The notes under the pieces are model-generated. The model ran no database searches. It was not told the origin of the DNA and was given only the letters and a program-made list of their open reading frames with translations. 9,300 nt of DNA from Bacillota bacterium (GTDB lineage: Bacteria > Bacillota > Clostridia > Peptostreptococcales > Anaerovoracaceae): the NCBI GenBank assembly GCA_017543805.1, contig JAFYFK010000105.1:1-9300 (forward strand). Direction: 5' to 3'. Made by a program: the position numbers and the translations under genes. Below are positions 1-7,623 of the stretch, piece after piece (the stretch's first letter is position 1; each line of letters starts with the position of its first letter).

Positions 1-46
1 AATCGAAAAACAAAAACTCAGACAATAAATGATTTGGAGGAATATC

Positions 47-343
47 ATGGATAATAAAGATTTACTCAAAAAAGAAGCACTTGAAGCAGCTGAGATAGCT
101 GAAGACGATCTTGACGAAGTAGCCGGCGGATTCGTGCGCCAGGTAACTTCCTCTTATCAGACTACAGGCAATAGCGGCGGTTATCAGGGTGCCGGTCAGT
201 ATCAGAATGCCGGTCAGTACCAGAACGCAGGCCAGTATCAGAATGCGGGTCAGTACCAGGGTGCCGGTCAGTACCGTACTGTAGGCGGATTACAGAGTCA
301 GGGAATACCTGAGTCTCCCCAGTATACTCAGAATAAAAAGTGA
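47..343 (+). CDS. Double-glycine-leader secreted peptide with YQ(N/G)AGQ hexapeptide repeats
   Basis: A 98-residue precursor. I chose the ATG at 47 rather than the in-frame ATG at 29, because the ribosome binding site TTGGAGGA (34-41) lies between the two and sits correctly for 47. Residues 1-28 form a leader that is acidic and helical in character and ends in DDLDEVAGG, the double-glycine motif cut by C39 peptidases after G28. The predicted core of 70 residues has no Cys. Its centre (residues 46-75) is five perfect-length hexapeptides Y-Q-(N/G)-A-G-Q, followed by a degenerate sixth (YRTVGG). The core is rich in Gln, Gly, Tyr and Asn, so it does not resemble a lanthipeptide or a disulfide-bonded bacteriocin; it looks like a low-complexity surface or matrix polypeptide. 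It lies first in the gene group whose transporter carries an intact C39 domain. Export by that transporter is inferred; the function of the core is unknown. Confidence 0.85.
   Translation: MDNKDLLKKEALEAAEIAEDDLDEVAGGFVRQVTSSYQTTGNSGGYQGAGQYQNAGQYQNAGQYQNAGQYQGAGQYRTVGGLQSQGIPESPQYTQNKK
182..289 (+). repeat. 18-bp tandem coding repeat inside the first peptide gene
   Basis: Six consecutive 18-bp units start at 182, 200, 218, 236, 254 and 272. The first five encode YQGAGQ, YQNAGQ, YQNAGQ, YQNAGQ and YQGAGQ; the sixth is degenerate (YRTVGG). The three YQNAGQ units differ from one another only at third codon positions (TAT/TAC, AAT/AAC, GCC/GCA/GCG, GGT/GGC). The unit sequence is therefore conserved at protein level while the DNA has drifted. 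An earlier partial unit (YQTTGN, 154-171) lies just upstream. Confidence 0.92.
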
Positions 344-353
344 TCTTTGCGCA

Positions 354-367
354 GCTGCTCCGGCAGC
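354..367 (+). other. Short GC-rich hairpin with cUCCGg tetraloop between peptide and protease genes
   Basis: GCTGC (354-358), loop TCCG (359-362) and GCAGC (363-367) form a perfect 5-bp stem closed by C-G around a UNCG-class loop, an exceptionally stable RNA tetraloop type. It sits 10 bases after the stop of the first peptide gene and just before the ribosome binding site of the protease (GGGAAGGA, 368-375). There is no T-run, so it is not a standard terminator. It could be a 3' stabiliser or processing element that sets peptide mRNA above protease mRNA. That role is inference only. Confidence 0.35.
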
Positions 368-382
368 GGGAAGGACCTGCAA

Positions 383-2719
383 ATGAATGTCATAAATATT
401 AAAAAGGCAGCATGCTTTGCTGCCTCATTTGTGTTAGCCGCAGCAATGCTTGCGGTTTTCACTGTTCCTGCGGCGGCCTCGGATATTGAGCTTCCGTCCT
501 CATTCGACCTGAGAAATGTCGACACAGACGGAGACGGAGAAGCCGACGCATGCTATGTCACGCCTGTAAAGCTGCAGAATCCGTTCGGAACATGCTGGGG
601 TTTCGCCGCAATAGCATCAGCCGAAACAAGCATACTGAGCTCCGGTCTGGCGGCGCAGGACGGTTATGCCGCTTACGCTGATCCGGAAAAAGGTTTAAAG
701 GAACTTAACCTTTCGGAAAAACATCTTGTTTATTTTTTGAAGCAGCCTATAGAAGATCCGCGTGATCCTCAGTTCAGTGAAGGCTTCTACCCGTCGGAAG
801 GCATGAGCGTTTCGGAAGCCATCAATCTGGGCGGACTTCCTTTCTATGCGACTTCGCTTTTTGCTTCAGGCACCGGTCCTGTCCTTGAAGATCTTTCCGA
901 AGATCTCGAATACCACGGAAAAAATAAAAACATCCAGATAAAGTACGACAGAGATTATTGCTACAGCGCCGATGACGACTGGAGCCTGGACAGTGAAAAC
1001 CGTTTTATACAGAGCTATGTTCTTAAAGGCTCTTATATGCCTTTGAATCCTTCCATTTATGAAGGTGAAGACAAATTCGCCGCCATCAGGGAGATAAACG
1101 AGCTTATTTATACCGGTCACGGCGTGCAGATCGGGTTCCACGCAGATCAGTCAAAGCCTGAAGACGAAAACAGCGGCCGTGATTATTTAAACGAAGAAAA
1201 CTGGTGTCAATACACCTACGATTATCAGCCCCCCAACCATGCGGTCTGCATTATCGGATGGGACGACAATTATCCCAGAGAAAATTTCGCTCACAAAAAC
1301 AGTTCCGGAGAAGACGTTCCCCTCCCGGAAGGAGACGGCGCATGGCTTGTCAAGAACAGCTGGGGCTCCAATGAAAACGAGTTTCCGAACCGCGCAGGTT
1401 TCGGACTTCTTCAGGGCCAGGACAGAGGCGTATATAACGAAGAGACCGGAAAATATGAGTACAACGCTGTTGATGGAGCTGTAAACACCGGTTACTTCTG
1501 GCTTTCTTATTATGACAATACCATCTCGATGGCGGAAGCGCTGGAATTCGATTCCGTCGCATCTGAAGCAGGATATTATGTTGCCGAGCACGATTATATG
1601 CCGGTAGCGAAAATATCTTCAGTGATTTCCGGACAGCCTGCTTCAATGGCCAATGTTTTCTGTCTCGGCGATGAGATCGACGCGGCGCGGCTTGAAATGG
1701 TGACTTGCGAAACAGTCTGGCCGGAAATGGACGTGCATATCGATGTCTATGTGCTTGATGAAGGCTGGGAGCTGCCTACGGACGGCAGGCTCGTATCACA
1801 GGCAGACGAACATCTCAGGTACGCCGGTTTTCATAAGATCTATCTCGATACTCCCGCGCTCATACTCAGAGATCAGTATTTTTCAATTGTTGTCACTGAG
1901 ACCACTGAATCCGGTCTGTGGGCTTTTAACCTGCAGCTTACCGAAAACAAGAAATGCAACGATGAATTTGACATTGGCGGTTACGCTGTAGGAATCATAA
2001 ATGAGCGTGAAAGCTTCCTGTATACCGAAGGCGAATGGGGAGATATGTCGGATGAGACCGCGGCTTTCCTTTATGAAATTATAGTTGGTGAGGATGTACC
2101 GTATTTTGATGCCGATAACTTCCCGATAAAGGCATACCTCGCGAATCCCGATGACGGGGAAGTTCCTGCGGAATCCGGAGACTATAAGGATCTTGACAAA
2201 AACGCTTATTATTATGACGAGATAAGCGACGCTATCGGCAATAATGTCGTTATGGGAACGTCTCCGGATACCTTCTCACCGAACGATGTCAACAGCAGGG
2301 CACAGGCGGTCACCTGGCTGTGGCGCTATGCCGGTATGCCCGGATCGAACCTGCAGTCTTCCCCGTTCAGGGATGTGCATATCGGGGACTATTATTACTA
2401 CGCGGTCCTCTGGGCATACGAAAACGGAATAATAAAAGGTACTCTTGACGGCAGCTTTGCTCCGGCCTCGACCGTTACAAGGGCTCAGCTGGCAGCCATG
2501 CTGTACCGCTACGAGAAGCTTACCGGCGGCGGGTTTAACGGCATGTGGAACATTTATCTCAATTATTCCGATGTTGAAGACATTCCGGAATATGCCTACG
2601 AACCTTTCTGCTGGCTGACGATGAACAAGGTCGTTTGCGGAAATGGCGGAAAACTCCTTCCGCAGGATAAATGCAGCAGGGCGCAGACAGTAAGCATTTT
2701 ACAGCGTTATTTTAAATGA
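383..2719 (+). CDS. Secreted C1A papain-family cysteine protease with lectin-like and three SLH domains
   Basis: A 778-residue protein. The ATG at 383 is preferred over an upstream in-frame TTG at 347, because GGGAAGGA (368-375) is well spaced for it and the signal peptide then begins properly: a basic start, then a hydrophobic run ending near PAAASD at about residues 29-34. The C1A domain follows. Gln66 (oxyanion) and catalytic Cys71 lie in LQNPFGTCWGFA, His286 in NHAVCIIGW, and Asn325 in KNSWG, so all catalytic residues are present. A DxDxDGE-type acidic loop precedes Cys71. About residues 395-575 resemble the lectin-like domain that often follows bacterial C1A peptidases (GFHKIYLDTPALILRDQYFS). 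Three SLH modules fill about residues 601-650, 661-711 and 729-778; these normally bind pyruvylated secondary cell-wall polymer. The protein should sit on the outer surface. Its substrate is unknown; the peptide encoded just upstream, or competitor or host proteins, are possibilities. The next gene follows after 29 bases. Confidence 0.9.
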   Translation: MNVINIKKAACFAASFVLAAAMLAVFTVPAAASDIELPSSFDLRNVDTDGDGEADACYVTPVKLQNPFGTCWGFAAIASAETSILSSGLAAQDGYAAYADPEKGLKELNLSEKHLVYFLKQPIEDPRDPQFSEGFYPSEGMSVSEAINLGGLPFYATSLFASGTGPVLEDLSEDLEYHGKNKNIQIKYDRDYCYSADDDWSLDSENRFIQSYVLKGSYMPLNPSIYEGEDKFAAIREINELIYTGHGVQIGFHADQSKPEDENSGRDYLNEENWCQYTYDYQPPNHAVCIIGWDDNYPRENFAHKNSSGEDVPLPEGDGAWLVKNSWGSNENEFPNRAGFGLLQGQDRGVYNEETGKYEYNAVDGAVNTGYFWLSYYDNTISMAEALEFDSVASEAGYYVAEHDYMPVAKISSVISGQPASMANVFCLGDEIDAARLEMVTCETVWPEMDVHIDVYVLDEGWELPTDGRLVSQADEHLRYAGFHKIYLDTPALILRDQYFSIVVTETTESGLWAFNLQLTENKKCNDEFDIGGYAVGIINERESFLYTEGEWGDMSDETAAFLYEIIVGEDVPYFDADNFPIKAYLANPDDGEVPAESGDYKDLDKNAYYYDEISDAIGNNVVMGTSPDTFSPNDVNSRAQAVTWLWRYAGMPGSNLQSSPFRDVHIGDYYYYAVLWAYENGIIKGTLDGSFAPASTVTRAQLAAMLYRYEKLTGGGFNGMWNIYLNYSDVEDIPEYAYEPFCWLTMNKVVCGNGGKLLPQDKCSRAQTVSILQRYFK

Positions 2720-2748
2720 TCATCATATAACAGACGAGGAGAAAAGCT

Positions 2749-2985
2749 ATGTCCGAACAGGAAGGAAAGAACATATTCAGGGAAAAGAGCCTTAAGAAAG
2801 TCTCAAGCCCCGAATCTCTTAACGATTATATCCGCGTCACCACACCGTCGGTTTGGATAGTGCTTGCGGCGCTCGTAGTGCTGCTGGCAGGTATGCTTGT
2901 CTGGAGCATATTCGGATCCGTGGCGGTGCACGCTGAGGACGGAACCGTTTCTGAAGTGCATCCCATCGTTTACGTCACTAACTAA
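2749..2985 (+). CDS. Miniature HlyD-like membrane anchor of an NHLM-type exporter
   Basis: A 78-residue protein with a good ribosome binding site (GAGGAGAAAAG, 2735-2745). The N-terminal pattern NIFREKSLKKVSSPESLNDY, then RVTTPSVW, one transmembrane segment (about residues 34-56) and WSIFGSV closely follows the beginning of NHLM bacteriocin system HlyD-family adaptors (judged from family knowledge, not a search). Full-length adaptors continue with coiled-coil, lipoyl-like and beta-barrel parts. Here the protein stops 22 residues after FGSV, at a TAA directly before the next gene's ribosome binding site (start at 2997), so no decayed tail is hidden downstream. The gap of 11 bases suggests translational coupling with the peptidase transporter. 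In a single-membrane cell a long periplasmic adaptor may be dispensable, so the protein may act as a small transporter partner. Alternatively it is a truncated relic kept by its position. Confidence 0.72.
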   Translation: MSEQEGKNIFREKSLKKVSSPESLNDYIRVTTPSVWIVLAALVVLLAGMLVWSIFGSVAVHAEDGTVSEVHPIVYVTN

Positions 2986-2996
2986 CGGAGACGGAT

Positions 2997-5180
2997 ATGG
3001 CAGAAAAAAAGATCAAACAGCCTGTTACTTCAGGCAGGGTCAAAGTGCCTGTCATTATGCAGATGGAGGCTCTCGAATGCGGGGCCGCCAGCCTTTGCAT
3101 GGTCATGGCTTACTATGACAAATGGATACCGCTCGAACAGGTCCGCAAGGACTGCGGCGTATCCAGGGACGGCAGCAAGGCCAGCAATATCCTTAAGGCT
3201 GCCAGAAGTTACGGTTTCAGCGCAAAGGGGTACCGCTTTGAACCCGAACAGCTCCGCGAAAACGGCAGATTCCCCTGCATAATCCACTGGGAATTCAATC
3301 ACTTTGTAGTATGCGACGGCTTCAAGGGCAACAAGGTCTATCTCAACGACCCCGCAAAGGGCAATTATACTGTCCCGATGGAGACGTTTGACGAGAGCTT
3401 TACCGGCATCTGCATCTTTATAGAGCCGGACGAGGGCTTTGAGCCGAGCGGCAAACCCAAGAGCGTTCTTGATTTCGCGAAGAAGCGACTGCGCGGCGCC
3501 GAAAGCGCTATTGCCTTCGTTATCGTCACTACTGTCATAACTTCGCTGACCGCGATCGTGACCTCCGGCTTCTCACGCGTCTTCCTCGACGAATTGCTGA
3601 CCGGAAAAGAGCCGACCTGGTTCGTTCCGTTCTTAGCCGGCATGGGCCTCCTTATATTTATACAGCTTGCGGCTGCCTGGATACAGGCGATCTATTCGCT
3701 GCGCCTCAGCGGAAAGATGTCCGTAGTCGGCAACAGCACATACATGTGGAAGGTGCTGCGCTTGCCTATGGAGTTCTATTCCCAGCGGATGGCCGGCGAC
3801 ATACAGATGCGCAAGATGTCAAACGCTTCCATAGCTGAGGAGATCGTAAATACGGTCGCCCCGCTGGTCCTGAACGCAGGGATGATGATCTTCTACTTTG
3901 TGGTAATGATCCGCTATTCCCGTATCCTGACCATGGTAGGGCTTGCTTCAATGCTTGCCCAGCTGGCAGTGTCGAGGTTCATCTCCGCGAAGAGGGTAAA
4001 CATAACGCGCGTAATGATGCGCGACAGCGGAAAGCTTGCAGCGGCCACGGTCTCCGGCATAGAGATGATAGAGACCATCAAGGCCAGCGGCGCCGAGAAC
4101 GGTTACTTTGAGAAATGGTCCGGATACCAGGCTTCGGTAAATACACAGAACGTAAGGTTTATGAAGCTCAACCAGTATATCGGATCTATCCCCCTCGTCA
4201 TTTCCATGGTGCTGAACAATATGGTCCTGATCCTCGGAATATGGCTCACCATGCGGGGAGAATTCACCACAGGTATGATAATGGCGTTCCAGGGCTTCCT
4301 GTCCTCGTTTATGATGCCTGCGCAGCAGCTCATAGCATCCGGCCAGATGATACAGGAGATGCGCACCAACATGGAGCGCATAGAGGACGTCATGGAATAC
4401 CCCGATGACGAAGCTCTTAAGAACGACCATGACCTGGAAGAAGACGCCGAATACGACAAGCTGTCCGGAAGCCTCGTCATGAAGAACGTTACATTCGGAT
4501 ATTCAAGGCTTTCACCTCCGCTTATCGAAAACTTCAACCTGGAGCTGAAGCAGGGCCAGAGAGTTGCCTTTGTCGGAACCTCGGGCTGCGGAAAATCCAC
4601 TCTTTCAAAACTGATCTCCGGGCTGTACCAGCCGTGGAGCGGGGAGATACTGTTCGACGGAAAGCCGATAGACCAGATCGACCGAAGCGTCTTTACGGGC
4701 TCCGTAGCGGTCGTCGACCAGGATATCATCCTCTTTGAGGACACTATAGCGAACAATATCAAGATGTGGGACAACTCCATCGAAGATTTTGAGATGATAA
4801 TGGCTGCCCGCGACGCGCAGATCCACGAGGACAAAATGCAGCGCGACGGGGGTTATCAGTATAAGCTCACGGAAGGCGGCAAGGACTTCTCGGGCGGCCA
4901 GAGGCAGAGGCTCGAGATAGCCCGAGTCCTGGCGCAGGATCCGACCATGATAATCATGGACGAAGCCACAAGCGCGCTCGACGCCAAGACCGAATACGAC
5001 GTGGTAAGGTCCATCAAGGACAGAGGCATATCCTGTGTGGTCATCGCGCACAGGCTCTCTACCATACGCGACTGCGACGAGATAATCGTCATGGACCGCG
5101 GAAAGGTAATAGAGAGGGGCACCCACGAAGAACTGATGGCACTGGACGGCGCCTATAAGACGCTTGTCACGTCAGAGTAA
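2997..5180 (+). CDS. Peptidase-containing ABC transporter (C39-TMD-NBD), NHLM ABC1/PCAT type
   Basis: A 727-residue protein that combines leader cleavage and export. Residues about 15-145 are a C39 peptidase domain with Gln22 and Cys28 (MQMEALECGAASLCMV), His102 (NHFVV) and Asp118 (LNDPAKG), all expected catalytic residues. About residues 165-455 are the six-helix ABC exporter membrane domain. The nucleotide-binding domain (about 490-727) has Walker A GTSGCGKST (527-535), signature FSGGQ (631-635), Walker B MIIMDE (Asp655, Glu656), D-loop SALD (659-662) and the H-loop His685. The order and family match the first ABC protein of NHLM bacteriocin export sets. Members cut Gly-Gly leaders on the cytosolic side and move the core outwards. 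The three Gly-Gly peptides encoded at 47, 7686 and 8381 are the obvious candidate substrates (inference). The second ABC gene starts 12 bases downstream. Confidence 0.95.
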   Translation: MAEKKIKQPVTSGRVKVPVIMQMEALECGAASLCMVMAYYDKWIPLEQVRKDCGVSRDGSKASNILKAARSYGFSAKGYRFEPEQLRENGRFPCIIHWEFNHFVVCDGFKGNKVYLNDPAKGNYTVPMETFDESFTGICIFIEPDEGFEPSGKPKSVLDFAKKRLRGAESAIAFVIVTTVITSLTAIVTSGFSRVFLDELLTGKEPTWFVPFLAGMGLLIFIQLAAAWIQAIYSLRLSGKMSVVGNSTYMWKVLRLPMEFYSQRMAGDIQMRKMSNASIAEEIVNTVAPLVLNAGMMIFYFVVMIRYSRILTMVGLASMLAQLAVSRFISAKRVNITRVMMRDSGKLAAATVSGIEMIETIKASGAENGYFEKWSGYQASVNTQNVRFMKLNQYIGSIPLVISMVLNNMVLILGIWLTMRGEFTTGMIMAFQGFLSSFMMPAQQLIASGQMIQEMRTNMERIEDVMEYPDDEALKNDHDLEEDAEYDKLSGSLVMKNVTFGYSRLSPPLIENFNLELKQGQRVAFVGTSGCGKSTLSKLISGLYQPWSGEILFDGKPIDQIDRSVFTGSVAVVDQDIILFEDTIANNIKMWDNSIEDFEMIMAARDAQIHEDKMQRDGGYQYKLTEGGKDFSGGQRQRLEIARVLAQDPTMIIMDEATSALDAKTEYDVVRSIKDRGISCVVIAHRLSTIRDCDEIIVMDRGKVIERGTHEELMALDGAYKTLVTSE

Positions 5181-5192
5181 AGGAGGGATCTT

Positions 5193-7406
5193 ATGGGCTG
5201 GTTTGACGAACAGATACGCTCAAGAAAAGAAGCCGACCAGGCGGTGTTTGAAGATTCCTTCCAGGAGATGGCCGGAGCCGTAATGGGGCAGCGCATGAGC
5301 AAAGCCCTTAACGACAACAGGCAGATCACCGCTGACGCAGTCGGGGAAATACTCAAGTTTTATCACGTAAAGCCTCAGGAAGTTCCCGAAAGCATAAAGG
5401 ACATGAACGAGGTCCTTGAATTCCTGCTGCGCCCGTACGGCATAATGCGCCGCTCGGTCGATCTGGAAAAGGGCTGGTACAAGGACGCCATAGGCGCAAT
5501 GCTCGGAACGCGCAGGGATGACGGAAGCGTAGTCGCGCTGGTCCCGCACGGGCTCAACGGCTACCGTTTCTACGACAGAGTCTCGGGAAAGATGGTGAAG
5601 CTCAACAGCAGCACGCAGGACCTCATCGAAAAAGAGGCGATAGCTTTCTATAAGCCTTTCCCGCTGACGAAGATGTCCATCAAGGACCTTGTCAAATATG
5701 TGATCCAGCAGGTGACACCGTCCGACATCGCGATGATGCTGATCGCGATGGCCGCCGTTACCGCTATCGGAATGCTTACGCCAAAGATCAACATGCTGCT
5801 CTTCGGGGATGTCCTTAATTCCGGAAGCCTGCAGGCACTGATCGGCATAACTGTATTTATGATATGCGTTTCAATAAGCACTTTGATGTTCCAGGCTGTG
5901 CAGGGACTCATCAATTCGCGTATCGGAACTAAGCTGAACCTGTCGGTGGAAGCCGCGACAATGATGCGCATACTTTCGCTTCCCGCGGATTTCTTTAAGG
6001 ATTACAGCGCCGGCGAACTCAGCAACCGCTCACAGTATATAAACGGACTGTGCGACCAGATATTCAGCATGTTCCTCTCAACGGGACTTACCTCGCTCTT
6101 CTCGCTAATATACGTTGCCCAGATATTTATCTACGCTCCGGCGCTTGTTGCCCCGGCTCTGATAATAACGCTGCTGACGCTCGCAGTCACCACCGTTCAG
6201 GTATTATCGCAGATGGATATCAACAAGCAGCGCATGCTTATGGCGAGCAAGGAAAGCGGCATGAGCTACCAGCTGATATCCGGCATACAGAAGATACGCC
6301 TTTCCGGAGCGGAGCGCCGCGCTTTCGCGCGCTGGGGAAAACTCTACGCCAAGACCGCATCCCTGATGTACGATCCGCCCATGTTCCTTAAGGTCGCTCC
6401 GGTCATAACAATGGCCATCTCGCTTATCGGAACGCTTGTGATGTACGCTGCAGCGGTAAAGAGCGGCGTATCCATCGCGGAATACTACGCGTTCAATTCA
6501 GCCTACGGAATGGTGAACGCGGCGTTTATGTCTCTTTCGACCATAGCCGCCGGCGTTGCCCAGATCAAGCCTATACTTGAAATGGCAAAGCCCATACTTG
6601 AGGCCGAACCGGAAGTCGCGGAAGACAAGATAGTAATCACAAGGCTTTCCGGAGGAATTGAACTCAACAATGTCACGTTCAGGTATACCGACGACATGCC
6701 TCCTGTGCTCGACGATCTGTCCCTTAAGATCCGTCCGGGCCAGTACGTCGCGATAGTCGGAAAGACCGGATGCGGAAAATCAACGCTCATGCGCATAATG
6801 CTCGGCTTCGAGACTCCGCAGAAGGGCGCCGTGTATTATGACGGCCGCGATCTTAAGCGCATAGACCTTAAATCCCTGCGCCGCAGGATAGGCGCCGTAA
6901 TGCAGAACGGAAAGATGTTCACCGGAGATATTTTTTCAAACATCATCATCTCCGCTCCATGGCTGACCCTCGATGACGCCTGGGAAGCCGCGGAGCTTGC
7001 AGGCATGGCTGAAGACATACGGAACATGCCTATGGGAATGCACACGCTTATTTCCGAAGGGCAGGGCGGCATTTCGGGCGGACAGAGGCAGAGGCTGCTC
7101 ATTGCCCGCGCCATTGCTCCTAAGCCCAAAATACTCATGTTTGACGAAGCCACCAGCGCTCTCGACAATATAACCCAGAAACAGGTATCCGATGCTCTCG
7201 ACAGGATGAAGTGCACAAGGCTGGTCATCGCTCACAGACTGTCCACGATACGCCAGTGCGACCGCATAATCGTCCTTGACAAGGGCCGGATCGTTGAGGA
7301 CGGAAGCTACGAAGAGCTTATAAAACTCAACGGCAGCTTTGCAGCTCTCGTCGCCAGACAGCGCCTCGACGATACCGAATACGTTGGAAAGACTACCGCG
7401 TTCTGA
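5193..7406 (+). CDS. NHLM ABC2-type ABC transporter ATP-binding/permease protein without peptidase
   Basis: A 737-residue protein with ribosome binding site AAAGGAGGGA (5179-5188) before ATG 5193. The N-terminal 165 residues lack C39 Cys/His motifs. Instead they show the pattern characteristic of the second NHLM ABC family: YGIMRRSVDLEKGWYKDAIG, then VALVPHG, GYRFYD and AIAFYKPFPL at about residues 82-157. The membrane domain spans about 175-460. The nucleotide-binding domain has Walker A GKTGCGKST (523-531), signature ISGGQ (627-631), Walker B ILMFDE (Asp651, Glu652), D-loop SALD (655-658) and the H-loop His681, so ATP hydrolysis should be intact. It probably pairs with the peptidase ABC protein as a heterodimer or as a second exporter; which of these is not visible from sequence. 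The short C-terminal tail after the ATPase (DDTEYVGKTTAF) is not recognised. A damaged STAS gene begins 16 bases downstream. Confidence 0.92.
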   Translation: MGWFDEQIRSRKEADQAVFEDSFQEMAGAVMGQRMSKALNDNRQITADAVGEILKFYHVKPQEVPESIKDMNEVLEFLLRPYGIMRRSVDLEKGWYKDAIGAMLGTRRDDGSVVALVPHGLNGYRFYDRVSGKMVKLNSSTQDLIEKEAIAFYKPFPLTKMSIKDLVKYVIQQVTPSDIAMMLIAMAAVTAIGMLTPKINMLLFGDVLNSGSLQALIGITVFMICVSISTLMFQAVQGLINSRIGTKLNLSVEAATMMRILSLPADFFKDYSAGELSNRSQYINGLCDQIFSMFLSTGLTSLFSLIYVAQIFIYAPALVAPALIITLLTLAVTTVQVLSQMDINKQRMLMASKESGMSYQLISGIQKIRLSGAERRAFARWGKLYAKTASLMYDPPMFLKVAPVITMAISLIGTLVMYAAAVKSGVSIAEYYAFNSAYGMVNAAFMSLSTIAAGVAQIKPILEMAKPILEAEPEVAEDKIVITRLSGGIELNNVTFRYTDDMPPVLDDLSLKIRPGQYVAIVGKTGCGKSTLMRIMLGFETPQKGAVYYDGRDLKRIDLKSLRRRIGAVMQNGKMFTGDIFSNIIISAPWLTLDDAWEAAELAGMAEDIRNMPMGMHTLISEGQGGISGGQRQRLLIARAIAPKPKILMFDEATSALDNITQKQVSDALDRMKCTRLVIAHRLSTIRQCDRIIVLDKGRIVEDGSYEELIKLNGSFAALVARQRLDDTEYVGKTTAF

Positions 7407-7422
7407 TTAGGGTGGAACATCC

Positions 7423-7586
7423 ATGAAGACAGAAAGAGACGGCGCAAAAACCACGCTTTTCGCCAAAGGCCGTATTGACGCCAACGTCAGGGAAGCATGC
7501 GAATAGTCAATGTAAGCGACGAAATGTACGATCTTCTTGAAATGACGAGTTTTACAGGCATAACGGAAATCGAACGGGCTAAATAA
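7423..7586 (+). pseudogene. STAS-domain (anti-sigma factor antagonist) gene remnant with internal deletion and frameshift
   Basis: A ribosome binding site (AGGGTGG, 7409-7415) and ATG 7423 begin a 27-residue frame that ends at TAG 7504-7506. It carries KTTLFAKGRIDAN, which matches KLTIALQGRLDTT of the intact STAS protein encoded at 8056. In another frame, from 7485 to TAA 7584-7586, the sequence reads RQGSMRIVNVSDEMYDLLEM and then TSFTGITEIERAK. This aligns gap-free with the end of the intact protein (RQGNMTVRNVSSEVMDVFEL, then TGFSEILNIEQ), with about half the residues identical by eye. The equivalent of about residues 24-68 of the intact copy, which includes the SSAGL phosphorylation loop, is missing, and the flanks are out of frame. 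The junction lies near the CAACGTCAGG at 7482-7491, and the intact gene has AACCGTCAGG at its equivalent site. A less likely alternative is two coupled mini-genes, since ATG 7497 overlaps the first frame's end. Confidence 0.8.
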
Positions 7587-7623
7587 TTCACAGAAAATTC
7601 ACTTTCTTTCCCTTGAAAAGTGA

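Noticed and set aside
29..46. Earlier ATG at 29 as the start of the first peptide
   Set aside because: The ribosome binding site lies downstream of it, and the added residues MIWRNI do not fit a double-glycine leader start.
182..289. Regular 18-bp repeats that could suggest a CRISPR-like or non-coding array
   Set aside because: The units are contiguous without spacers, keep a single reading frame, and vary mainly at third codon positions, so they are coding repeats.
347..382. TTG at 347 as the start of the C1A protease
   Set aside because: It has no ribosome binding site and would put a polar stretch in front of the signal peptide; ATG 383 has both features right.
2521..2535. CCGGCGGCGGG resembling the tRNA-Leu 3' end as a possible att site
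   Set aside because: Short, GC-rich and inside the SLH coding region; the match does not extend into the rest of the tRNA 3' end.
2983..3000. Frameshift joining the 78-residue HlyD-like protein to a lost adaptor body
   Set aside because: Only 11 bases separate the stop from the next start, and they contain that gene's ribosome binding site; no adaptor sequence is present in any frame.
4103..4834. Long open frame on the - strand inside the peptidase ABC gene
   Set aside because: It is fully contained in a well-supported ABC transporter gene, has no recognisable domain and reflects codon bias of the coding strand.
7599..7623. Inverted repeat TCACTTT/AAAGTGA as a terminator after the STAS remnant
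   Set aside because: Only 7 AT-rich base pairs with an 11-base loop and no following T-run; too weak to call a terminator.
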